DNA from: Humitalea rosea | GTDB taxonomy: Bacteria > Pseudomonadota > Alphaproteobacteria > Acetobacterales > Acetobacteraceae | NCBI RefSeq assembly: GCF_003253705.1 | Contig: NZ_QKYU01000036.1 | Location: 1 to 32,846, forward strand | Direction: 5' to 3' | Length of the DNA stretch: 32,846 nt | Shown: positions 25,027-32,846 of the stretch, in pieces | How positions within the stretch are numbered: position 1 is the first letter of the stretch | Layout of the letters: each line of letters begins with the position of its first letter | The notes under the pieces: generated by a model | What the model saw: the letters and a program-made list of their open reading frames with translations, nothing else | Told to the model about the DNA's origin: nothing | Databases searched by the model: none | Program-made: the position numbers and the translations under genes

Positions 25027-25449
25027 GGTGGGCAGCCTATCGCCCAGGGCCCGCCCGACGGGAAGGGCAAATCGCACGCCGGATTTCTCCCGGCCGCCCC
25101 GCCGGATCGCAGGCGAATCGCCTCGTTGCGCTGGGGACGCACGGGGGGCATTCCGGCCGTTCATGGCTGTTTCGCGAAAAACATCCGGCGCGGTTCAATT
25201 GCGCCTTGCGGCCGGGGGGGCGTGGGGCTATTTGCCCGCTCAGACGCAGTACGCACGTGCCTCTGGCCCCAGGCCGCCCCGATGTTTTGGGCAGCCAAAG
25301 GTTTACGCAACGACGTCAAGCGTTCTGGCACCCCGATAGGCCGCAAGGCTCATCGGTCACTCTTGGTCGCTGGTTCGTTCGACCGTTTCGTTAACTTGGG
25401 GCCGCCGCCTGATACGGGCCGGTCCATAAAACTTGGAAGGATGGAAGCG
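25027..25449. promoter_or_regulatory. divergent regulatory region between sbtA and decarboxylase genes
   Basis: A 423-base gap between two divergent starts. The left part (to about 25240) is GC-rich and shows no reliable feature; the sbtA promoter should lie there. The right part is of lower GC and holds several hairpins that are described as a separate leader. No stop codon interrupts the decarboxylase frame between an ATG at 25282 and the chosen start at 25450, but the sequence encoded does not belong to the decarboxylase family. Confidence 0.6.
25281..25390 (+). promoter_or_regulatory. structured 5' leader of the decarboxylase gene (speF-type candidate)
   Basis: Four hairpins can be drawn. 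The first is 25285-25300, a 6-base stem with a GCAG loop. The second is ACGC/GCGT at 25305-25308 and 25320-25323. The third is 25333-25356, a ten-pair stem with one mismatch and one G-T pair, closed by a GCAA tetraloop. The fourth is GGTCG/CGACC at 25365-25369 and 25380-25384. A GNRA-capped stem is typical of structured RNA. Alphaproteobacterial ornithine decarboxylase genes are known to carry the speF leader motif in this position; whether this is that motif needs a covariance-model search. Confidence 0.5.
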
Positions 25450-26580
25450 ATGACCCCCAAGGTCAGCCGCTACCTGCGCGATTTCGCTCCGGCGACTCCG
25501 TGCCTGGTGTTGGACGTCGATCGCGTGGCCGAGAATTATGCCCGGCTGCATGAAGCCCTGCCGGCCGCGCGCATCTATTATGCCGTGAAGGCCAATCCGG
25601 CAGCGCCCGTGCTCGGGCGCCTGGTCGCGCTCGGCTCCAGCTTCGATGCCGCCTCCTACGAGGAAGTGGAGATGTGCCTGGAGGCCGGCGCCGAACCCGC
25701 GCGCATCTCCTATGGCAACACCATCAAGAAGGAGCGCGCGATCGCCGCGGCCTTCTCGCGCGGCGTGCGCATGTTCGCCTTCGACAGCGAGCCTGAGCTG
25801 CGCAAGCTCTCCCGCGCCGCCCCCGGCGCGCGCGTCTATTGCCGCATCCTGGTCGGCAATGTCGGCGCCGAATGGCCGCTGTCGAAGAAGTTCGGCTGCG
25901 AGGTCGAGGAAGCCCGCCGGCTGATGCTGCTGGCCGAGGAGCTGGGCCTGGACGCCTATGGCCTGTCCTTCCACGTCGGCAGCCAGCAGACCAACACCGA
26001 GGCCTACAAGGCCGCCATCGCCAAGGCGGCGATGCTGTTCACCGACCTGTCGCAGGCCGGCGTGAACGTGCGGATGGTCAACCTCGGCGGCGGCTACCCC
26101 GTGCGCTACCGCGCCGAAGTGCCCGAGATCGGCGAAATCGGCGAGGCGATCATGACCGCCATGACCGACCATTTCGGCAATGCCCTGCCCGAGATCGTCA
26201 TCGAGCCCGGCCGCTTCGTCGTGGGCGACGCGGGCGTGGTCTCGGCCGAGGTCGTGCTGGTCTCGCGCAAGGCGCAGGACGACCCCGTGCGTTGGGTGTA
26301 CCTCGACATCGGCCGTTTCGGCGGCCTGGCGGAGACCGAGGGCGAGGCGATCAAATACGCCTTCCGCACCCCGCATGACGATGGCGACACCGGCCCCGTG
26401 ACCATCGCCGGCCCGACCTGCGACAGCACCGACACGCTGTATGAGCGGTCGAACTACCGCCTGCCGCTGGCGCTGGAGGAAGGGGACCGGGTCGAGATCC
26501 TCGCGACCGGCGCCTATGTCACCACCTATGCGAGCCAGCGCTTCAACGGCTTCGCGCCGCTGGCCGAACACTACGTCTGA
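25450..26580 (+). CDS. PLP-dependent ornithine/lysine-type decarboxylase (alanine-racemase fold)
   Basis: A 376-residue cytoplasmic enzyme of the fold III (group IV) decarboxylases, most likely ornithine decarboxylase making putrescine. The PLP-binding Lys47 lies in IYYAVKANP. Further motifs are SFHVGSQ (His175, which stacks on PLP), NLGGGYP (213-215 phosphate loop), IEPGRF and GPTCDSTD (Cys324 and Asp325, completing the neighbour's active site in the dimer). The short length matches bacterial and eukaryote-like ODC rather than the 600-residue SpeA type. Ornithine versus lysine preference cannot be fixed from sequence. Two ATGs (25441 and 25450) are close; I take 25450 because the GGAAGG abuts the first. 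A structured leader precedes it, and an Lrp gene follows after 64 bases. Confidence 0.93.
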   Translation: MTPKVSRYLRDFAPATPCLVLDVDRVAENYARLHEALPAARIYYAVKANPAAPVLGRLVALGSSFDAASYEEVEMCLEAGAEPARISYGNTIKKERAIAAAFSRGVRMFAFDSEPELRKLSRAAPGARVYCRILVGNVGAEWPLSKKFGCEVEEARRLMLLAEELGLDAYGLSFHVGSQQTNTEAYKAAIAKAAMLFTDLSQAGVNVRMVNLGGGYPVRYRAEVPEIGEIGEAIMTAMTDHFGNALPEIVIEPGRFVVGDAGVVSAEVVLVSRKAQDDPVRWVYLDIGRFGGLAETEGEAIKYAFRTPHDDGDTGPVTIAGPTCDSTDTLYERSNYRLPLALEEGDRVEILATGAYVTTYASQRFNGFAPLAEHYV

Positions 26581-26644
26581 GGCCGGGAGGGCAATCGGGA
26601 CGGACTGATTCCCTGCCGTCACGATGTTGCTCTAGGATCGGCCC

Positions 26645-27109
26645 ATGGACGAGATTGATCGAAATATTCTCGTCGCCCTGCAGGAAAACGGGGCGGCGGG
26701 TCTCGCCGAATTGGCCAAGGTCGCCGGACTCTCCGTCTCGGCCACCGCCGAACGGGTGAAGCGGCTGGAGGAACGGGCCACCATCCGCGGCTGGCGGGCG
26801 GATCTGGACCCCAACGCCGTCGGCTGCACGCTGCTCGCCTTCGTCTTCGTCGGGCTGCGGCCCGGGCAGGATGAGCACTTCCACCGCGCCATGCGGCGGC
26901 TGGAGGCGGTGCTGGAATGCCACGCCGTGACCGGCCCCTGGTCCTATCTGCTCAAGCTGCGGCTGGCGGATCTGCGTGCGCTGGAACTCTTCGTCGCCGA
27001 ACATATCCGCGGCCTTCCGGCGGTGGAGCGCAGCGAGACCCTGGTCGCCCTCGCCTCGGCCAAGGAAACCGCGATCCTGCCCGTCGCCCCGGCCGACGAG
27101 GAAGACTAA
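26645..27109 (+). CDS. Lrp/AsnC-family transcriptional regulator
   Basis: A 154-residue DNA-binding protein. The N-terminal winged helix-turn-helix is clear (MDEIDRNILVALQENGAAGL, then KVAGLSVSATAERVKRLEE as the recognition region and a wing with IRGWRADLDP). The C-terminal RAM/AsnC ligand domain runs from about 62 to 145 (LLAFVFVGL, HAVTGPWSYLLKLRLADL). Lrp-family proteins bind amino acids as octamers or dimers and often control neighbouring genes. It lies between the decarboxylase gene and a peptide-type ABC importer, so either or both are candidate targets. A small hairpin (27122-27135) follows the stop. Confidence 0.93.
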   Translation: MDEIDRNILVALQENGAAGLAELAKVAGLSVSATAERVKRLEERATIRGWRADLDPNAVGCTLLAFVFVGLRPGQDEHFHRAMRRLEAVLECHAVTGPWSYLLKLRLADLRALELFVAEHIRGLPAVERSETLVALASAKETAILPVAPADEED

Positions 27110-27121
27110 GCCTGCACCAAA

Positions 27122-27135
27122 GCGGCCCAGGCCGC
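27122..27135 (+). terminator. GC hairpin after the Lrp gene
   Basis: GCGGCC (27122-27127) and GGCCGC (27130-27135) form a short perfect inverted repeat 13 bases after the Lrp stop, with no T-run. It could reduce read-through into the ABC operon. The remaining 130 bases before the binding-protein gene, which include an AT-richer stretch at 27178-27215, probably hold its promoter, but I could not fix -35 and -10 boxes. Confidence 0.25.
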
Positions 27136-27268
27136 GAATGCCGCGGCGCCCACTGCCGCCACATGAGGCAGCACCGGTATTTGTTACGAAATGGTTGCAG
27201 CTCAACAACCTAGCGAGGCTTGCAACGCGCTGCTAGACTCGTCGCCTTCTGGGTGGCGAGGAATGAAA

Positions 27269-28864
27269 ATGAAGAACATGAAGACAGCGGCCCTGGCCGC
27301 GGTGTCGGTGGTTTGCATGTCCGGTGTGGCGCAGGCCCAGCGTGAGGCAGGCCACATGATCATGGCTGTCGGCGCGCCCGTGACCAGCATCGACCCCCAC
27401 TATCATCAGCTGTCGCCCAACAACGCCGTCTCCGACGCGATCTTCGACAAGCTGGTGAACACCGACGCGCAGGCGCGTCAGATCCCCGGGCTCGCCGTCT
27501 CCTGGACCGCGGTCGCGCCGACCGTCTGGGAATTCAAGCTGCGTCCCAATGTGACCTTCCAGAACGGCAATGCCTTCACCGCCGAGGATGTGGTCTTCAC
27601 CATCGAGCGGCTGCCGAACGTCCCGAACAGCCCCTCCTCCTATGCCGCCTATGCGCGGCCGATCCTGCGGATGGAGATCGTCGATCCGCTGACCATCCGC
27701 TTCCACACGCGCGAGCCCTACCCGCTGCTGCCGCTGGACATGACCAATGTCCGCATCCTCGACAAGGAGACCTCCGAGGGCGCGAGCACGGATGACTTCA
27801 ACTCGCTGAAGGTCGCCTTCGGCACCGGGCCCTACCGCCCGACCGCCTATCGCAATGGCGACCGCATCGAATTCGCGCGCAACCCGACCTATTGGGGGCC
27901 GGCGCCCGCCTTCGATCGCGTGACCTATCGCATGATCACCAACGACGCCTCGCGCCTCGCCTCGCTGCTCTCGGGCGACGTCGATTCGATCGACCAGGTG
28001 CCGACGACCGATGTCGCGCGGCTGCGCGCCGATCCGCGGGTGACGCTGGCGGAGATCGTTGGCCTGCGGCTGGTCTTCCTCGGCCTCGACCAGCTGCGCA
28101 CGGCGAATGAGAGCTCGCCCTTCATCACCGACAATGACGGCAAGCCGCTCGGCCGCAATCCGTTGCAGGACGTTCGGGTGCGCCGCGCGCTGTCGATCGC
28201 CATCGACCGCAAGGCGATCGTGGACCGCATCATGGAGGGTGCGGCAACGCCGGCCGGCCAGTTCCTGCCGCCCGGCACCTACAGCCATGTGCCCGACGTG
28301 ACCGCGCCCGCCTATGACCCGGACGGCGCCAAGCGGCTGCTGGCCGAGGCCGGCTACCCCAACGGCTTCCGCATCCAGCTGAACGGGCCGAACGACCGCT
28401 ACATCAACGACAGCCGCATCATTCAGGCGATCGGCCAGATGTGGACCCGCATCGGCATCCGCACCGCGGTCGAGGCACAGACCTGGGCGACCTTCGTCGG
28501 CCGCGCCGGCCGGGCGGAATACTCCGCATTCCTGATCGGCTGGGGCTCCAACCCGGACGGCTCGCACCCGCTGCGCAACATCATGGCGACGGTGGACCGC
28601 GAACGCGGCCGCGGCGCCTCCAACCGCGGGCACTACTCCAACCCGCAGGTGGATTCGCTGCTGGACCAGGCGCTGGGCGAACTGGATGAGGGCAAGCGCG
28701 AGCAGATCGAGATCAATGCGCAGCGTATCGTGGCGCAGGATGTCGGCATCATCCCGCTGCATATCCAGACCAACATCTGGGCTACCCGCCAAGGCTATAT
28801 CCATGAGCCCCGCGCGGATGAACTGACCCGCCCGCAAGACGTGCGCCCCGCTCCGGCCAGGTGA
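27269..28864 (+). CDS. ABC transporter substrate-binding protein, peptide/nickel family
   Basis: A 531-residue periplasmic solute-binding protein of family 5 (DppA/OppA type). A signal peptide (MKNMKTAALAAVSVVCMSGV, cut at AQAQ) lacks a lipobox Cys, so the protein is soluble rather than a lipoprotein. The domain shows the family features: SIDPHYHQLSPNNAVSDAIF, WEFKLRPNVTFQNGNAFTAED (written in parts WEFKLRPNVTFQNG and AFTAEDVVFTIERL), FGTGPYR, and VRRALSIAIDRKAIVD. The ATG at 27269 follows GAGGA with a 6-base gap, which is better placed than the ATG at 27263. The ligand could be a di- or oligopeptide or a related amine; the decarboxylase upstream makes a polyamine link tempting but unproven. 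It leads a five-gene importer operon. Confidence 0.94.
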   Translation: MKNMKTAALAAVSVVCMSGVAQAQREAGHMIMAVGAPVTSIDPHYHQLSPNNAVSDAIFDKLVNTDAQARQIPGLAVSWTAVAPTVWEFKLRPNVTFQNGNAFTAEDVVFTIERLPNVPNSPSSYAAYARPILRMEIVDPLTIRFHTREPYPLLPLDMTNVRILDKETSEGASTDDFNSLKVAFGTGPYRPTAYRNGDRIEFARNPTYWGPAPAFDRVTYRMITNDASRLASLLSGDVDSIDQVPTTDVARLRADPRVTLAEIVGLRLVFLGLDQLRTANESSPFITDNDGKPLGRNPLQDVRVRRALSIAIDRKAIVDRIMEGAATPAGQFLPPGTYSHVPDVTAPAYDPDGAKRLLAEAGYPNGFRIQLNGPNDRYINDSRIIQAIGQMWTRIGIRTAVEAQTWATFVGRAGRAEYSAFLIGWGSNPDGSHPLRNIMATVDRERGRGASNRGHYSNPQVDSLLDQALGELDEGKREQIEINAQRIVAQDVGIIPLHIQTNIWATRQGYIHEPRADELTRPQDVRPAPAR

Positions 28865-28873
28865 TCTGACGAA

Positions 28874-29851
28874 ATGACGCTGTATCTTATTCGCCGGCTG
28901 TTTCAGGCCCTTCTGGTCATGCTGGCGATGTCGTTGATCGTATTCATCGGCGTCTACGGCATCGGCGATCCGGTGGAGATCCTGATCTCCCCGGACGCGG
29001 ATCAGGCCGAACGCGCGCGGGCCGTAGCGGCCCTCGGGCTCGACCTGCCGCTGTGGCAGCAATACGGCGTCTTTCTGGTCAGGGCGCTCCAGGGCGATCT
29101 GGGGCGGTCCTTCGTCTACAATGTGCCCGCGCTGCAACTGATCCTGCAGCGCATGCCCGCGACGCTCGAACTCGCGGTCGGCGCCACCGTGCTCGCCATC
29201 GTGGTCGGGTTGCCGCTCGGCCTTTACGCCGGGCTGAAGCCCGATAGCATCGGCGGCCGCTCCATCATGGCCGGCTCCATCCTCGGCTTCTCCCTGCCCA
29301 GCTTCTGGGTCGGGCTGATGCTGATCATGGTCTTCGCCGTGCAGCTTGGCTGGCTGCCCTCCACGGGCCGCGGCACCACCGTCGAGATCCTCGGCTCGCG
29401 CTGGTCCTTCCTGACGCGGGACGGGCTGGCGCATATGATCATGCCGGCGATGAACCTCGCGCTGTTCAAGATCAGCCTGGTCATCCGCCTCACCCGCGCC
29501 GGCGTGCGCGAGGCGATGCTGATGGACTACGTGAAATTCGCCCGCGCCAAGGGGCTGACCAATTCCCGTGTCATCTTCGTGCATGTGTTCAAGAACATCC
29601 TCATCCCCGTCGTCACCGTGACCGGGCTTGAGTTCGGCAGCACCATCGCCTTCTCGGTCGTCACCGAAAGCATCTTTGCCTGGCCGGGCATGGGCAAGCT
29701 GATCATCGACAGCATCAACGTGCTCGATCGGCCGGTGATCGTCGCCTACCTGATGATGATCGTGTTCATGTTCATCATCATCAATCTGGTCGTCGATCTG
29801 ACCTATACGATCCTCGATCCCCGCGTGCGGCTGGAGAGCAAGGCGATATGA
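28874..29851 (+). CDS. ABC transporter permease, DppB-like
   Basis: A 325-residue inner-membrane permease with six helices. The first helix is RLFQALLVMLAMSLIVFIGV, then a large periplasmic loop follows. The cytoplasmic EAA loop is DYVKFARAKGLTNSRVIFVH, which couples to the ATPases. The family-typical SILGFSLPSFWVGLMLIMVF and VTESIFAWPGMGKL are present. The start is the ATG at 28874, ten bases after the binding-protein stop, with only a weak ribosome binding site. The stop overlaps the next permease by four bases. Confidence 0.95.
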   Translation: MTLYLIRRLFQALLVMLAMSLIVFIGVYGIGDPVEILISPDADQAERARAVAALGLDLPLWQQYGVFLVRALQGDLGRSFVYNVPALQLILQRMPATLELAVGATVLAIVVGLPLGLYAGLKPDSIGGRSIMAGSILGFSLPSFWVGLMLIMVFAVQLGWLPSTGRGTTVEILGSRWSFLTRDGLAHMIMPAMNLALFKISLVIRLTRAGVREAMLMDYVKFARAKGLTNSRVIFVHVFKNILIPVVTVTGLEFGSTIAFSVVTESIFAWPGMGKLIIDSINVLDRPVIVAYLMMIVFMFIIINLVVDLTYTILDPRVRLESKAI

Positions 29852-30768
29852 GTGCGGCCGCCGAACCCGTGACCCCCGAGCCGGTTGCCCCGCGGGTCGA
29901 AACACCGCTGCGGCGGTTCATCAGCCAGTTCATGGAAAGCCGCATCGCGGTCGGCGCGCTGGTGGTCTTCACCATCATCGTGCTGCTCGCGGTCTTCGCG
30001 CCATGGATCACGCCGCAGAACCCCTATGACCTGTTCCAGCTCGACATCATGGATGGGCGGATGGAGCCGGGGACGGTCGGCGGCGCCGGCTTCACCTACT
30101 GGCTCGGCACCGATGACCAGGGCCGCGACATGCTGTCCGGCATCATCTACGGGCTGCGCATCTCGCTGATCGTCGGCGCCGGTTCGGCCTTCATCGCTGG
30201 CATCATCGGTGCCTCGCTCGGCATGCTCGCGGCCTATGCCGGCGGCAAGACCGATACGGTGATCATGCGGCTGGTCGATCTCCAGCTCTCCTTCCCGACC
30301 ATCCTCGCGGCGCTGATGATCCTGGCCTTCCTCGGCAAGGGCATCTCCAACGTCGTCATCGCGCTGGTCATCGTCGAATGGGCCTATTACGCGCGCACCG
30401 TGCGCGGCTCGGCGCTGGTCGAGCGCAGGCGGGAATATGTCGAGGCGGCGCAATGCCTCGCGCTTCCGACCTGGCGCATCATCTTCGTGCATCTGCTGCC
30501 GAACTGCCTGCCGCCGCTGATCGTCATCGGCACCATCCAGGTGGCCCGCGCGATCGCGCTGGAGGCGACGCTCTCCTTCCTCGGCCTCGGCGTGCCGATC
30601 ACCGAGCCCTCGCTCGGGCTGCTGATCGCCAATGGCTATGAGTACATGCTGAGCGGGAAGTACTGGATCTCCTTCTATCCGGGCATCGCCCTGCTCATCA
30701 CCATCGTCTCGATCAACCTCGTCGGCGACCATCTGCGCGACGTGCTGAACCCGCGGTTGCAGAAGTGA
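29848..30768 (+). CDS. ABC transporter permease, DppC-like
   Basis: A 306-residue permease partner of the DppB-like protein. After a Pro/Glu-rich cytoplasmic start (to about 20) comes the OppC-type N-terminal helix (IAVGALVVFTIIVLLAVFAP) with WITPQNPYD. The periplasmic HxLGTDxxGRD motif appears as WLGTDDQGRDMLS. The EAA loop is EYVEAAQCLALPTWRIIFVH, and the C terminus has GLGVPITEPSLGLLI. Its ATG overlaps the upstream stop, and its stop overlaps the ATPase start as GTGA. Confidence 0.95.
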   Translation: MSAAAEPVTPEPVAPRVETPLRRFISQFMESRIAVGALVVFTIIVLLAVFAPWITPQNPYDLFQLDIMDGRMEPGTVGGAGFTYWLGTDDQGRDMLSGIIYGLRISLIVGAGSAFIAGIIGASLGMLAAYAGGKTDTVIMRLVDLQLSFPTILAALMILAFLGKGISNVVIALVIVEWAYYARTVRGSALVERRREYVEAAQCLALPTWRIIFVHLLPNCLPPLIVIGTIQVARAIALEATLSFLGLGVPITEPSLGLLIANGYEYMLSGKYWISFYPGIALLITIVSINLVGDHLRDVLNPRLQK

Positions 30769-31738
30769 ACACTCTCGAAGTCCAAGGTCTGCGGACCCAT
30801 TTCCACACCCGCGCCGGTGTCGTGAAGGCGGTCGATGACGTCTCCTTCAGCATCGCCAAGGGTCAGGTCCTCGGCCTCGTGGGCGAGAGCGGCTCGGGCA
30901 AGACCGTCACCGGCTTCTCGCTGATCGGGCTGGTCGATCCGCCGGGACGCATCGTCGAGGGCTCGATCAAGTTCCAGGGCCGCGAACTCGTCGGCATGCC
31001 GGAAGAGGAGATGCGGCAGCTGCGCGGCAACCGCATCGCCATGGTCTTCCAGGACCCGATGATGACGCTGAACCCGGTCCTGCGCATCGACACGCAGATG
31101 ATCGAGACGGTGCAGGCGCATGACAACAGCTCGCGCGAGGTTGCCCGTCAGCGCTCCCGCGACGCGCTCGGCATGGTCGGCATCCCCTCCCCCGACGAGC
31201 GGCTGATGTCCTACCCGCATCAGTTCTCGGGCGGCATGCGCCAGCGCGTGGCGATCGCCATCGCGCTGCTGCATCGCCCCGATCTGATCATCGCCGATGA
31301 GCCGACCACGGCACTCGACGTGACCATCCAGGGCCAGATCCTGGCCGAGGTGCAGAAACTCGCCGCCACCACCGGCACCAGCCTGCTCTGGATCACGCAT
31401 GACCTCTCGGTGGTTGCCGGCCTCGCCGACGACATCGCCGTCATGTACGCCGGCCGCATCGTCGAGCAGGGCGATGTGGGCGAGGTGCTGGACGCACCGC
31501 TGCATCCCTATACCTCGGGGCTGCTGGGCTCGGTGCCCAGCCGCAATGCGCGCGGCGTGCCGCTGCGCCAGATTCCGGGCATGACGCCCTCGCTGCTGTC
31601 GCTGCCCAAGGGCTGCACCTTCCGCGCACGCTGTTTCCAGGCTGGAGAGGACTGCTTGCAAGAACCGCCCATGGATGAAGCCCTGCCCGGGCGCTTCGTC
31701 CGCTGCGTCCGCCCGCTGCGCGCGACGGTCCCCACCGC

Positions 31739-31742
<4 letters not shown>
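30765..31742 (+). CDS. ABC transporter ATP-binding protein, DppD-like
   Basis: A 325-residue cytoplasmic ATPase of the Opp/Dpp type. Walker A is [10 protein letters not shown], the Q-loop is [11 protein letters not shown], the signature is [11 protein letters not shown], and Walker B is [13 protein letters not shown] with its catalytic Glu. The H-loop is WITHDLS. The C-terminal oligopeptide/dipeptide extension has [13 protein letters not shown], and [15 protein letters not shown], whose Cys residues are typical of this subfamily. The start is a GTG overlapping the permease stop. The stop overlaps the partner ATPase. Confidence 0.96.
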
Positions 31743-32734
<992 letters not shown>

Positions 32735-32737
<3 letters not shown>

Positions 32738-32846
32738 AGCGGGATGCGTTTGGGCTGAATCGAATTTTCTTCCCGACGCGGAGGGTGATCTGATTCAAGG
32801 TTCTGGCTGGGTAGGAGGCCAGCGTCGATGGGAGCACCCTATTCCC
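32735..32846 (+). mobile_element. left end of a probable IS630-family insertion sequence
   Basis: Directly after the DppF-like stop the composition changes. The last 109 bases contain a long non-coding end, short inverted repeats (TGAATC at 32756-32761 and GATTCA at 32792-32797) and then a strong ribosome binding site with the first codons of a transposase-like gene. IS630/Tc1-type elements insert at TA and duplicate it, and a TA lies at 32735-32736. The element continues past the window, so its other end and length are unknown. Confidence 0.55.
32828..32846 (+). CDS. start of a probable IS630-family transposase (cut by window end)
   Basis: Only six codons are visible: ATG then codons for Gly-Ala-Pro-Tyr-Ser. 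Many IS630-family transposases begin M-x-x-P-Y-S followed by a DLRxRVV helix. A perfect AGGAGG (32813-32818) lies nine bases upstream, which is much stronger than most ribosome binding sites in the window. The call rests on this short match and on the IS-like end before it. Confidence 0.5.

Noticed and set aside
24232-25449. N-terminal extension of the decarboxylase frame by over 400 codons
   Set aside because: Most of it is the antisense of the SbtA-family gene, and family alignment starts at about 25450. Only the part from 25282 is kept as an open question.
27233-29905. 890-codon minus-strand frame opposite the ABC binding protein and permease
   Set aside because: It runs across two genes with clear family motifs and encodes His/Asp/Gln-rich sequence with no recognisable domain.

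Overview
The window is about 33 kb of very GC-rich bacterial chromosome. It reads as an alphaproteobacterium of the Rhodospirillales/Acetobacteraceae type (Roseomonas-like). The grounds are overall codon use, an NDUFA12-type complex I accessory protein, a DUF2155 protein, an alphaproteobacterial accB/accC/aroQ/aat neighbourhood, a PEP-CTERM protein, and a relative of the long B12-dependent ribonucleotide reductase of this class. The species assignment is inference. I found no tRNA, rRNA or CRISPR array.

Left part (1-17.4 kb). Everything here is on the minus strand. Reading with transcription from the right: a cysteine-free relative of NrdJ, a RidA-family protein, a DUF482/COG3146 acetyltransferase-like protein, an EamA exporter, a nuclease-helicase of the DUF2075/Schlafen-helicase type, a hybrid sensor kinase, and a tight block of secreted EEP phosphatase/nuclease, MFS transporter, PPK2 kinase, IalB-like protein and RlmN. 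Then come a PEP-CTERM protein, argG and a GT-C-like membrane protein. Many neighbours overlap by four bases (ATGA, GTGA, possibly CTGA), which fixes several starts and suggests translational coupling. The first 100 bases hold no gene I can support.

Middle (17.6-25 kb). A plus-strand group (NDUFA12, mlaD, a 68-residue unknown, DUF2155) faces a minus-strand group (thiS, thiG and a PII-like gene resembling SbtB). Next are plus-strand aroQ-accB-accC, a minus-strand ABM-fold monooxygenase, plus-strand aat and a minus-strand SbtA-type bicarbonate transporter. The bicarbonate permease and the SbtB-like regulator therefore flank the bicarbonate-consuming biotin carboxylase without being adjacent to each other.

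Right part (25-32.8 kb). All genes are plus strand. A group IV ornithine/lysine-type decarboxylase lies behind a long leader containing a GNRA-capped hairpin. It is followed by an Lrp/AsnC regulator and a complete Dpp/Opp-type ABC importer (binding protein, two permeases, two ATPases, the last four joined by four-base overlaps). The window ends in what looks like the left end and first codons of an IS630-family insertion sequence, placed at the TA of the last ATPase gene's stop codon.

The observations most worth following up are the cysteine-free NrdJ-like protein, the split SbtA/SbtB pair around accBC, the decarboxylase leader RNA, and the nuclease-helicase as a possible defence or repair factor.
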